A DNA stretch of 26,380 nucleotides from SKKC01 sp046542845. GTDB lineage: Bacteria > Spirochaetota > Spirochaetia > DSM-27196 > SKKC01. This document shows positions 7,511-14,854 of this stretch, piece by piece. Position 1 is the first letter of the stretch, and each line of letters opens with the position of its first letter. The stretch spans positions 1-26,380 of the forward strand of contig JBKHAN010000039.1 in the NCBI GenBank assembly GCA_046542845.1, given 5' to 3'. Under the pieces are notes generated by a model, which made no database searches, was not told the origin of the DNA, and saw nothing but the letters and a program-made list of their open reading frames with translations. The position numbers and the translations under genes were made by a program.

Positions 7511-9685
7511 ATGAACTATGATCCGATATTCCATCCCCGAGTAAACACGATTCTCCACGGAGCCGACTACAACCCCGATCAGTGGCTGCATATGCCTGAG
7601 GTGATCGACGAAGATTTCAGGCTTATGAAGCTGGCGAAGTGCTCCATCATGAACATCGGCATATTCGCATGGGCTGCACTTGAGCCGCAGGAAGGAACGT
7701 TCTGCTTCGAATGGCTCGACAACATCATGGACCGACTCTCAGCAGCAGGCATGTACGCCTGCCTCGCGACACCAAGCGGAGCACGTCCGCGCTGGCTCGC
7801 CACACGGTACCCGGAGACAAACCGCGTTCGTGAAGACAGAACCCTGGAGCTTCCGGGCACACGGCACAATCATAACTACTCGTCTCCCGTCATGCGTGAA
7901 AAGGTCGGCATTATCAACACGAAGCTCGCAGAACGCTACGCGCAGCATCCGGCACTCCTGATCTGGCACATCTCAAACGAGTATGGCGGCGAAGATCACT
8001 CCGATTTCTCGCAACAGGCGTTCCGGGAGTGGCTGAAAGTTCGATACGACCACGACCTGGATGCGCTGAACCGTGCCTGGTGGACATCGTTCTGGAGTAG
8101 AACGTATCAGGACTGGGAGCAGATCCTCTCCCCCGCGCCTCACGGCGAACGCGCGGTCCACGGCCTTGTGCTCGACTGGAAGCGTTTCGTGACGCACCAG
8201 ACCGTCGACTTCATGCGCCACGAGATTGAACCGTTGAAACGGATTACCCCTGAGATACCCGTTACCACAAACTTCATGGAGAACTATCCCGGTCTTGACT
8301 ATTTCCGTTTCGCGGACTTCATAGACGTTGCGTCCTGGGACAGTTACCCGCGCTGGCACACACCGGCTGAACGCCCGGGACAGGCACCCGGCGACGGGAT
8401 TGCCGGCGATTCGCCGGGACACACCGCGGCCGGCGGCAGCGACGGAGGCTCAGGTGCTGCAGCCGACCTTCGCGACTACGAACGGGCAGCCGACGTCGCG
8501 TTCATGCACGCTCTGATCCGCTCGGTGAAGGGGGGAAAGCCATTCATGCTCATGGAAAGCACACCGAGCATGACCAACTGGCAGCAGGTCGGGAAACGCA
8601 AGGAACCGGGTATGCACACCCTCTCGAGCATGCACGCCGTCGCACACGGCGCCGACACGATCGAGTATTTTCAGTGGCGAAAAAGTCGCGGGGCATGGGA
8701 GAAGTTTCACGGAGCAGTCGTGGATCACGTGGGACACGAGCACACCCGGGTCTTCGGCGAAGTCGCAGAACTTGGCAATCTCCTCGAGTCGGTATCCGAA
8801 GTCGCAGGAAGCCGGGTTCCCGCGCGGGTCGCGGTCGTGTACGACTGGGAGAACCGCTGGGCGATCGAGACCGCTAGAGGTCCACGCAACGACGGACGGA
8901 CCGCGTATCTGGAGACCGTCATTACGCATTACAGGCAACTCTGGAAGATGAACATTCCGACCGATGTCATAGACCAGACCGTGTCTGTAAATGACTACCG
9001 CGTCGTGATTGCACCAATGGCCTATATGCTCAAGCCCGGTTTCGCCGAGCGAATCGACGCTTTCGTGCGCGACGGCGGGACATTCGTCGCGACCTACTGG
9101 TCGGGCATCGTCGACGAAACAGACCTCTGTTTTCTCGGCGGCTTCCCCGGACCGCTTCGCACGACCCTCGGGATCTGGAGCGAGGAGATCGATGCGCTGC
9201 CGTCTGGAGAAACCCGATCATGCGCGTTCGAGACGGGAAACACCCTGAGCCTCGAGGGCGGCTTTACCGTATGCGAGCTCTGCGACCGGGTTCATACCGA
9301 AGGCGCGGAGGTCCAGGCGCGCTACCGCAACGGGATGTATCGCAACTTTCCCGCGATTACGCGAAACCGTCACGGCGAGGGCGAGGCCTGGTACCTCGCT
9401 GCGCGACACGCAGAAAGGGATCTCGCGGCGTTTTACAATGCCCTCGCGGTTCACACGGGCATACCTCGAACCCTCGGGACAGCGGTCCCCGCGGGGGTTG
9501 CCGTTGGCCTGCGGGAGAACGCCGAAAACCGATACTTTTTTCTGCAGAACTTCACCCGGGACGCTCAAACGATTGTGCTGCCCGAGGCACGGCGCTTTGT
9601 CGAACTGTCCAGGGGAGAGCCCTGCGATTCCACGCAGACACTCCAGGCCTACGCGACACTGGTATTGAAAGAAAAGCGGTTCTGA
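7511..9685 (+). CDS. Glycoside hydrolase family 42 beta-galactosidase
   Basis: A 724-residue enzyme hydrolysing terminal beta-galactosides, probably cytoplasmic as no signal peptide is seen. The (beta/alpha)8 domain begins with GADYNPDQW (residues 17-25). The acid/base is E157 in WHISNEYGG and the nucleophile is E349 in LMESTPSMTNWQ, both canonical for GH42. A trimerisation domain follows from about residue 430 (VAVVYDWENRWA) and a small C-terminal beta domain comes last. An unusual Gly/Ala/Asp-rich segment (residues 288-320) interrupts the catalytic domain. The frame is open from 7451 but that would start inside operator 2. The ATG at 7511 gives the family's usual N-terminus, although its SD-like GGGGA is close. 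It is divergent from the TetR/ABC operon and may share its operators. Symbol left blank because subfamily and substrate are uncertain. Confidence 0.92.
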   Translation: MNYDPIFHPRVNTILHGADYNPDQWLHMPEVIDEDFRLMKLAKCSIMNIGIFAWAALEPQEGTFCFEWLDNIMDRLSAAGMYACLATPSGARPRWLATRYPETNRVREDRTLELPGTRHNHNYSSPVMREKVGIINTKLAERYAQHPALLIWHISNEYGGEDHSDFSQQAFREWLKVRYDHDLDALNRAWWTSFWSRTYQDWEQILSPAPHGERAVHGLVLDWKRFVTHQTVDFMRHEIEPLKRITPEIPVTTNFMENYPGLDYFRFADFIDVASWDSYPRWHTPAERPGQAPGDGIAGDSPGHTAAGGSDGGSGAAADLRDYERAADVAFMHALIRSVKGGKPFMLMESTPSMTNWQQVGKRKEPGMHTLSSMHAVAHGADTIEYFQWRKSRGAWEKFHGAVVDHVGHEHTRVFGEVAELGNLLESVSEVAGSRVPARVAVVYDWENRWAIETARGPRNDGRTAYLETVITHYRQLWKMNIPTDVIDQTVSVNDYRVVIAPMAYMLKPGFAERIDAFVRDGGTFVATYWSGIVDETDLCFLGGFPGPLRTTLGIWSEEIDALPSGETRSCAFETGNTLSLEGGFTVCELCDRVHTEGAEVQARYRNGMYRNFPAITRNRHGEGEAWYLAARHAERDLAAFYNALAVHTGIPRTLGTAVPAGVAVGLRENAENRYFFLQNFTRDAQTIVLPEARRFVELSRGEPCDSTQTLQAYATLVLKEKRF

Positions 9686-9721
9686 TCTGCCCGGCTTCGC
9701 ACGCGAGGCCGCGCCGGCGTG

Positions 9722-10405
9722 TTACCTGCGCGGGCTCTTACTGTACTGTCGCGACACCGAATCACCGTAGGCGCGCTGGTCGGCGTACATTTTCGGGCCA
9801 AACACGTACGCCCGCCTCGGGAACGCGGTGCCCTGATACACGATCCCGAGGACGAGTATGACCACAGCCACGCCGATAAAGGTCGCGTAGTACGCGGTCT
9901 GGGACATGACAACAAGCTGAAATGCGAGCGTTGCAATCGCTGCACCGGCGTGTACGGCTCCAAGGATTGCACTGGCGGCGATGACCATGACCCGATCGAG
10001 TGCGATAGTCACGACACCTCCGACAACTGCGCCGACTATCGCGGCAACGACAATCGCGATCTCACCGGCGCCGACAAATGAGCTCACAACGGTAATCATG
10101 ACTGCTGCGCCTATGGGTACACCAACCAGAAACAGCGCTACGACGTAAAGCCGAACCGCAACAAGCCCGCCGAGGAGGCCGCCTATGGTTCCAAAAACGA
10201 CGAACGCCTGTGGAAACTCAAAGAACGAAGCAAGGACCGTCCCGACAAGCGGTGCCGTCAGGTAAAACCCGACAACAAAGAAGAACAAGAGCCGGAGTCG
10301 GTACCCGGTTAACGCCACCACGAGGCCGGCGATGGCGACAATCGTAAGGCCAACCCAGTTCAGCTGTAACAGAAATTGTTCTAGTTGTGCGATGCTATCT
10401 GGCAT
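9722..10405 (-). CDS. Multi-pass membrane protein, DUF4203/TMEM198-like
   Basis: A 227-residue protein with about seven hydrophobic segments from residue 18 to 190, rich in Gly, Ala and Val. A polar C-terminal tail of about 35 residues follows (GPKMYADQRAYGDSVSRQYSKSPRR). Glycine-rich repeated helices (GTIGGLLGGLVAVRL and AIVGAVVGGVVTIAL) resemble the DUF4203/TM7S3-TM198 group, whose function in bacteria is not established. The ATG at 10405 has the SD GGAGAA 6 nt upstream, and a plausible promoter lies about 60 bp before it, so it is probably transcribed separately from the oxidoreductase gene upstream. It converges with the GH42 gene across a 36-nt gap. Confidence 0.75.
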   Translation of the reverse strand: MPDSIAQLEQFLLQLNWVGLTIVAIAGLVVALTGYRLRLLFFFVVGFYLTAPLVGTVLASFFEFPQAFVVFGTIGGLLGGLVAVRLYVVALFLVGVPIGAAVMITVVSSFVGAGEIAIVVAAIVGAVVGGVVTIALDRVMVIAASAILGAVHAGAAIATLAFQLVVMSQTAYYATFIGVAVVILVLGIVYQGTAFPRRAYVFGPKMYADQRAYGDSVSRQYSKSPRR

Positions 10406-10462
10406 AACCGGTTCTCCACTACTGTTGTATCACAGGCTCGCGGATTCGGGAACGGCATCGAG

Positions 10463-10491
10463 ACAATATCAATGTCGGTCGCAGGTCTCAA
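10463..10491 (-). promoter_or_regulatory. Putative sigma-70 promoter of the DUF4203-like gene
   Basis: On the minus strand TTGAGA (10486-10491) and TATTGT (10463-10468) are separated by exactly 17 bp. The predicted start near 10456 would leave a 5' leader of about 50 nt containing the SD. The rest of the 241-nt gap 10406-10646 holds only the tandem repeat below. Confidence 0.5.
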
Positions 10492-10566
10492 CACTGTACA
10501 ATACGCGGTCGATCTCGAAGAGGAACGTTTCGCATCGATACAGGAACCGACAACACAATGAAGTGT

Positions 10567-10645
10567 ACTCGGCGGGGCTGTCCGCCGAGTTACGCGGCGG
10601 GGCTGCCCGCCGAGTTACACGGCGGCTCTGCCTCCAGGCGGGCGG
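10567..10645. repeat. 25-bp tandem repeat forming GC-rich hairpins
   Basis: Two adjacent 25-bp units (10571-10595 and 10596-10620) differ at only two positions, and a degenerate third begins at 10621 (GGCGGCTCTGCC). Each full unit is self-complementary. The first folds as ACTCGGCGG / CCGCCGAGT with a 6-nt loop (10567-10590), the second as CGGCGGG / CCCGCCG with a 4-nt loop. They lie immediately downstream of the oxidoreductase gene (stop at 10647-10649) and could stabilise or end its mRNA. There is no T-run, so they are not a classical intrinsic terminator. Confidence 0.8.
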
Positions 10646-10646
10646 A

Positions 10647-11741
10647 CTATACCAGAGGACGGGGGTCAGGCTGCCGGCAGGTGGTGTCGGTCATGTAATA
10701 ACTGCCCGAAGCCGACGCATCGTGTATCCCGTGCATAATCTCAAGCACATGTGCCGCGACGTGCGCGTTCGCCCGGTGTTCGGTACCTGCTTTGATAGCG
10801 TCAGCCATATCCGCCACCCCAAGGCCGCGGCTGTTCCCGGCGTAGTCGTGCGTCAGCGGAATTACAGACCATTCGTTCGAATCCTTTCGGCGGATACTTA
10901 CCGGTCCACCAAAGGTGTTCGGATCGGGCACAACCATGGACCCCTCGGTACCGTAGATCTCAATTCTCGGGAGCGTACTGCTCCATACGTCGAAGCTTGT
11001 AATGACCGTAGCGACGGCACCCGAGGAAAACTCGATATTTGCGCTGACGTGCGTTGGTACGTCGACACCGATCAATTCGCCGTATTTCGCCTCGCTGGTA
11101 ATGACGCGGGTATCGAAGGTCTTTCGCGCCGAACCCGATATACGCGAAGCAGGTCCCATAAGCTGGACCAGCGTCGAAAGATAGTACGGTCCCATGTCAA
11201 ACATGGGTCCTCCGCCGGTCTTGTAATAGAATGCGGGGTCTGGATGCCAGCTCTCGTGGCCGTGGTTCATCATAAACGCGGTGGCGCCTATCGGTTCTCC
11301 TATCCATCCGTCGTGTACCAGCTTGCGGCAGGTCTGTATGCCCGCGCCGAGTACGGTATCCGGAGCGCATCCCACCCGCACGCCTTTTTCACCGGCAAGC
11401 GATAGAAGTTCTGCTGCCTCTTCACGCGTTACGCACAGGGGTTTTTCCCCATACACGTGCTTTCCGGCGGAAACCGCCTTGCGGGCAATTTCGAAGTGCA
11501 CCTGCGGGGTGGTGAGGTTCAGGACGATGTCTACATCATCACTCTCGATAAGACTGTCGGTCGATAGCACCTGCGGGATTCCATATTCCTCGGCCGCGGT
11601 TTCAGCACGCCCGGGAACCAGATCCGAAAGCGCTGTGACCGTAACAGACCCCGAAAAAACCGTAGTCAGATTCTTAAGATATATACCGCTGATCGCACCA
11701 ATACCGATAATACCGACATTCATTGGTTTCTGCATGCTCAT
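10647..11741 (-). CDS. Gfo/Idh/MocA-family NAD(P)-dependent oxidoreductase
   Basis: A 364-residue cytoplasmic dehydrogenase. The N-terminal Rossmann fold shows VGIIGIGAISGIYLKNL (dinucleotide motif about residues 9-25), and the family lysine is K100 in GEKPLCVTREEA. The C-terminal alpha/beta domain is of the usual inositol/sugar dehydrogenase type, with a histidine-containing region FMMNHGHESWHPDPAFYYKTGGGPMFDMGPYY. Substrates in the family are sugars, inositols or their derivatives; which one is used here is unknown. The ATG at 11741 has the strong SD GGAGGAA. It lies 20 nt after the ThuA-like gene, a very common pairing in polysaccharide and sugar catabolism loci, so the two probably act in one pathway. 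Confidence 0.92.
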   Translation of the reverse strand: MSMQKPMNVGIIGIGAISGIYLKNLTTVFSGSVTVTALSDLVPGRAETAAEEYGIPQVLSTDSLIESDDVDIVLNLTTPQVHFEIARKAVSAGKHVYGEKPLCVTREEAAELLSLAGEKGVRVGCAPDTVLGAGIQTCRKLVHDGWIGEPIGATAFMMNHGHESWHPDPAFYYKTGGGPMFDMGPYYLSTLVQLMGPASRISGSARKTFDTRVITSEAKYGELIGVDVPTHVSANIEFSSGAVATVITSFDVWSSTLPRIEIYGTEGSMVVPDPNTFGGPVSIRRKDSNEWSVIPLTHDYAGNSRGLGVADMADAIKAGTEHRANAHVAAHVLEIMHGIHDASASGSYYMTDTTCRQPDPRPLV

Positions 11742-11761
11742 GCTCTGTTCCTCCGTTCCGT

Positions 11762-12484
11762 TTAAAACATCTTCTGCTCATTCCGGAAATCGTCGGCCGT
11801 CGCTCCGGCCTCGCGGGCACGCTGCCGTCCCTCAAGAGCCCAGAACAGACCTCTACGCATGAGTTCGCGTGCTTCCGGAATGTCAAATATATCCGCGTGG
11901 TGTCCGAGTGAATTGTAGTACACACGCCCGTGCCCCCAGCGCTTGGTCCACACCACGGGCATATCCACCGGGGGATTGCTCGAGTGAAACCAGCGAACCG
12001 TCGGGAAACGGGTTGTCGCGAGCACTTCAACCGCTGGGTCCACGTGCAGGTAATACTGCTCGGATGTCACCGAAAAATTCGGAATGCCGTCAACAAGAGG
12101 GTTCGAAGGTGAGGCGATTTCAACCGTGTACTCGACACCGTCACCGCCCGGGTGAGACACCCAGTTACCTCCGGTCATGAACTGCCACTGCACCGAGTCA
12201 CGGAAGGCATCGCACATGCCACCGTGGCATCCGGCAAGTCCGACCCCGCCACCGACAGCTTCGGCGACAGCACGGCACTGCTCCGTGGTGATCGTGCCCA
12301 TAGTCCAGAGTGGCACAATCAGGTCGAGGCTCGTGAGCTTGTCGACATCCAGAAAAACGTCGAGCGTGTCGGATACTTCGACGTCGACGCCACCCTCGTT
12401 CAAGAGACCGGCGAAAATTCCCGCAACCTGCTCCGGTTCGTGTCCATGCCAGCCGCCCCAGACGATCAATGCTTTTTTACTCAT
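11762..12484 (-). CDS. ThuA-like (trehalose utilisation family) protein
   Basis: A 240-residue protein of the ThuA family, which has a class I glutamine-amidotransferase-like fold but usually lacks the amidotransferase triad. Typical stretches are ALIVWGGWHGHEPEQVAGIF at the N-terminus, LIVPLWTMGTIT, GGGVGLAGCHGGMCDAF (about residues 77-93) and the C-terminal VVWTKRWGHGRVYYNSLGHHADIF. ThuA is linked to disaccharide (trehalose, sucrose, 3-keto-sugar) use in rhizobia; the chemistry is poorly defined. I choose the ATG at 12484, which has GGAG 6 nt upstream. An ATG four codons earlier (12496) is also possible with AGGAT upstream. It is followed by the oxidoreductase gene and preceded, after 83 nt, by the AraC regulator gene, its likely controller. 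Confidence 0.88.
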   Translation of the reverse strand: MSKKALIVWGGWHGHEPEQVAGIFAGLLNEGGVDVEVSDTLDVFLDVDKLTSLDLIVPLWTMGTITTEQCRAVAEAVGGGVGLAGCHGGMCDAFRDSVQWQFMTGGNWVSHPGGDGVEYTVEIASPSNPLVDGIPNFSVTSEQYYLHVDPAVEVLATTRFPTVRWFHSSNPPVDMPVVWTKRWGHGRVYYNSLGHHADIFDIPEARELMRRGLFWALEGRQRAREAGATADDFRNEQKMF

Positions 12485-12567
12485 TGCATGCTCCATTCAG
12501 GCATCCTATCACTGAAAACAAGAGCATAGTGCCCAGTTATTGCGCTGTTATTGCCGAATCGTGCTTA

Positions 12568-13464
12568 TTACCTGCGATAAGAACGGGGAGTTCGGCCCGT
12601 GTACTTGAGAAACAGGCGGTTAAAGGTGCTGCTCGCGCCTAAACCACTTCGAAGGGCTATTTCCTGTATCGTAAGATCCGTCCGGCACAACATCTGCTCG
12701 GCACGACTGACGCGCAGCCGCGCGAGATACTGCTGGAAGGTTCGCCCGGTCTCGCGGTGGAAGAATCTGCTGAAATGTGAGCGCGACATTGATGCTGCCG
12801 AGGCCGCATCGTCGAGGCTGATAGCTTCCCCGGCGTGCTCCTGTACGTAGGACAGGACTCTCTCCAACGTCTCGTGCCGCACAGTGTCGACGGCAGTACT
12901 GCGCGTTTCGTGCGTCAGTTCGGCGTCACTCCGGGCGCGGAGAAGCGTCACGGTCAGGTCCAGAAGCCGCGCCCGCACCGCCGCCCTGTACCCGGGCTGC
13001 CGTTCGGTAAACTCCCGCAGAATGTCGCGTACACAGGAAACGATGCGGTGAGCCGCGGTCGCGGTCCCGTCCGGTGAAGGGCGAAGAAATCGGAGGCCGG
13101 AGTAGATCGCCAGTAGCGAGGGGTCATCCGAGATGTGGCCGGCCGGAAGAGACACCTCGTCGAGACTGAACTGCAGTATGATCATAGCGCAGACGGCTCC
13201 CTGTCCTTCGTAGCCGTGTATGCTCTGCGGCCCTATAACCACCGCCTCGCCGGCTGAAAGCACCACGCGCCGACCGTCGACGAAAACTGCAAGTGATCCC
13301 GATTCCACGAGGCAGACTTCGACAAGCTCGTGCCAATGCAGCGGGAACCCGTGCATATCTCCCCGCCAGCAGCGGACGTGAAAGCGCTCATCGATAGCGG
13401 GGCGTTCGTGCCAGGGGGGGCGTTCCCCGGGCTGTGAAGCCCCCTTTGCTGCGGCACTACTCAA
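12568..13464 (-). CDS. AraC-family transcriptional regulator with N-terminal cupin domain
   Basis: A 298-residue regulator. The N-terminal cupin-like sensing domain has the metal/sugar-pocket style HWHELVEVCLVESGSLAVFVDGR (about residues 43-65) and GEAVVIGPQSIHGYE. The C-terminal AraC/XylS domain (about 200-298) has two helix-turn-helices, ISLDDAASAASMSRSHFSRFF and LTIQEIALRSGLGASSTFNRLF, ending TGRTPRSYRR. The first available start is TTG at 13464, overlapping the ppiC stop (TTGA). No good SD is visible and the first 25 residues are low in conservation cues, so the true start could lie downstream. It probably activates the ThuA/oxidoreductase genes in response to a sugar (inference from position). 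Confidence 0.88.
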   Translation of the reverse strand: MSSAAAKGASQPGERPPWHERPAIDERFHVRCWRGDMHGFPLHWHELVEVCLVESGSLAVFVDGRRVVLSAGEAVVIGPQSIHGYEGQGAVCAMIILQFSLDEVSLPAGHISDDPSLLAIYSGLRFLRPSPDGTATAAHRIVSCVRDILREFTERQPGYRAAVRARLLDLTVTLLRARSDAELTHETRSTAVDTVRHETLERVLSYVQEHAGEAISLDDAASAASMSRSHFSRFFHRETGRTFQQYLARLRVSRAEQMLCRTDLTIQEIALRSGLGASSTFNRLFLKYTGRTPRSYRR

Positions 13465-13742
13465 TCGCCGCGTTTTCCGGTGACCTTAATGAGATGGTAG
13501 CCGAACTGTGTCCGCACCGGGTCGCTGATCGATCCGACCCCGAGACGCTTGCATGCTGTCTCGAACTCACCGACCATTTTCCCCGGACCGAACCAGCCGA
13601 GATCACCTCCGCTTGATTTGCTCGGGCAGGTCGAATGCTTGCGTGCGAGTTCTTCAAAGCGTGCGCCCTGCCGGAGTTCCTGCTTCAGACGCCGAGCCAG
13701 ATCCTGGCTTGAGACGAGAATATGACTTGCTTTCCATTCCAT
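13461..13742 (-). CDS. ppiC: PpiC-type parvulin peptidyl-prolyl cis/trans isomerase
   Basis: A 93-residue stand-alone parvulin, the same length as E. coli PpiC. It contains the diagnostic blocks ASHILV (residues 5-10), FEELARKHSTCPSKSSGGDLGWFGPGKMV and TQFGYHLIKV at the C-terminus, which hold the family's two active-site histidines and the cysteine. No signal peptide is present, so it is cytoplasmic and would speed proline isomerisation during folding. The frame is open to 13832, but the ATG at 13742 gives the precise family N-terminus. No SD precedes it; a -10-like TACTAT ends 6 nt before the ATG. It shares a divergent promoter region with the NYN gene and overlaps the AraC start by four bases. 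Confidence 0.92.
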   Translation of the reverse strand: MEWKASHILVSSQDLARRLKQELRQGARFEELARKHSTCPSKSSGGDLGWFGPGKMVGEFETACKRLGVGSISDPVRTQFGYHLIKVTGKRGD

Positions 13743-13748
13743 AGCGGT

Positions 13749-13778
13749 ATAGTACGCGGGTGCGCTCGGCCTCGACAA
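13749..13778 (-). promoter_or_regulatory. Putative leaderless promoter of ppiC
   Basis: Minus-strand TTGTCG (13773-13778) and TACTAT (13749-13754) are 18 bp apart. The -10 ends exactly 6 nt before the ppiC ATG, predicting transcription starting at the start codon. Confidence 0.5.
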
Positions 13779-13795
13779 GACCGCGAGCGTCCCGG

Positions 13796-13825
13796 CTGGC
13801 ATAAGCAGCGTGTCGAGTGTACGAT
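13796..13825 (+). promoter_or_regulatory. Putative leaderless promoter of the NYN gene
   Basis: Plus-strand CTGGCA (13796-13801) and TACGAT (13820-13825) are 18 bp apart. The -10 ends exactly 6 nt before the ATG at 13832, the same geometry as the divergent ppiC promoter. No SD is present. Confidence 0.42.
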
Positions 13826-13831
13826 GGTGCA

Positions 13832-14854
13832 ATGAATGAATCCGGCTCCGACCGCAACGTTGCCATACTCTGGGATGTCGAAAACGTGAATCCCAATGCC
13901 ACCTCAGAGATGGTCTCTACCATCACAGACTTTGCGTCGCGTTACGGGAGAGTCTCGGTTTCGTTTGCCTTTGCCGACTGGAGCAGACGCAACTGGAAAG
14001 ACAGCGACGCCAGGCTCGCACAGGAGAGCTTTCAGCTGATACACGTTCCCAGGGCGAGGAAAAACAGTTCAGACATATCCATGGTCACCCATGCCATGGA
14101 GCTTCTATTTCTGTATCCGCACATCTCGAGCTATATACTCGTTACCGGGGACAGCGATTTCAGGCCGCTTATTGTTTCCATACGCCGACGCGGCGCGCAG
14201 AGCATTGTCCTCTGCGACTCGAAAAACGCGAGCGAGGATCTGCTCGCGCTTGCCGACACGTTTCAGGACTATCGCGACCTCCTCGCCGATGAAGAAGCGG
14301 ATCTTGAGGACGAGCGGGACGACGTCAAGAATGGACGGACGAACGGCAAGGATGACACGAAACTGACCAAACAGCGAGCCTTCGAATTGCTGTCCGAGAC
14401 GGTATCCATGATGCGAGAAAGCCGAAAGGTCCCGACGCTTGGCCCGGTGAAAATACGCCTTCGCCTGCTGAACGAAGACTTCGACGAGTCAAAGCTCGGC
14501 TACCGCAGCTGGAAGTCCTTCGTTCTCGCGGCCCGTGACGCAGGTCACGTCGCTATTACTCCGACCGGCAACGACCTTGTGCTCGATATTCCTGAGTCGT
14601 CGAAGTCCCAGCATTTCAGCTTCTCCGAGCCCTTTGCCACCCTGCGCGAGGTGGTTGTCGAACACACAAAAAAATATGGTGGTAAGCCGGTTCCCTTTGC
14701 GCTTGTCAGCAAAGAAATGAAGAACCGCAACGTTGACTTTCACGCCTTCGGCTACAACCGCTTCAAGAAACTTGCAGAGGCGGCTGAGAAACGTGGTGTA
14801 ATTGAGGTCGTGCGGGACGGGTTGGATCTGTTCGCTAGAGTGGCCGAGAGCTGA
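13832..14854 (+). CDS. NYN (PIN-like) domain putative RNase with two LOTUS/OST-HTH-like domains
   Basis: A 340-residue protein. The N-terminal NYN domain (about residues 8-150) carries ILWDVENVNP with D15 and N18, then D81 and the acidic VTGDSDFRPLI (D107, D109), the expected metal-binding residues of PIN-like nucleases. It continues as RRRGAQSIVLCDSKNASEDLLALADTF. A charged linker rich in Asp, Glu and Lys (about 150-180) leads to two winged-helix segments resembling LOTUS/OST-HTH domains (about 182-252 and 266-338). The first contains VPTLGPVKIRLRLLNEDFDESKLGYRSWKSFVLAA and the second the parallel FALVSKEMKNRNVDFHAFGYNRFKKLAE. Such proteins are proposed RNA-binding nucleases; the target is unknown. 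A GTG 15 nt upstream is a possible alternative start. The last 20 bp overlap the end of metF tail to tail. Confidence 0.85.
   Translation: MNESGSDRNVAILWDVENVNPNATSEMVSTITDFASRYGRVSVSFAFADWSRRNWKDSDARLAQESFQLIHVPRARKNSSDISMVTHAMELLFLYPHISSYILVTGDSDFRPLIVSIRRRGAQSIVLCDSKNASEDLLALADTFQDYRDLLADEEADLEDERDDVKNGRTNGKDDTKLTKQRAFELLSETVSMMRESRKVPTLGPVKIRLRLLNEDFDESKLGYRSWKSFVLAARDAGHVAITPTGNDLVLDIPESSKSQHFSFSEPFATLREVVVEHTKKYGGKPVPFALVSKEMKNRNVDFHAFGYNRFKKLAEAAEKRGVIEVVRDGLDLFARVAES

Noticed and set aside
10332..11405. 357-residue plus-strand open frame across the oxidoreductase gene
   Set aside because: Runs antisense through a well-supported Gfo/Idh/MocA gene, crosses the tandem repeat, and resembles no protein family.
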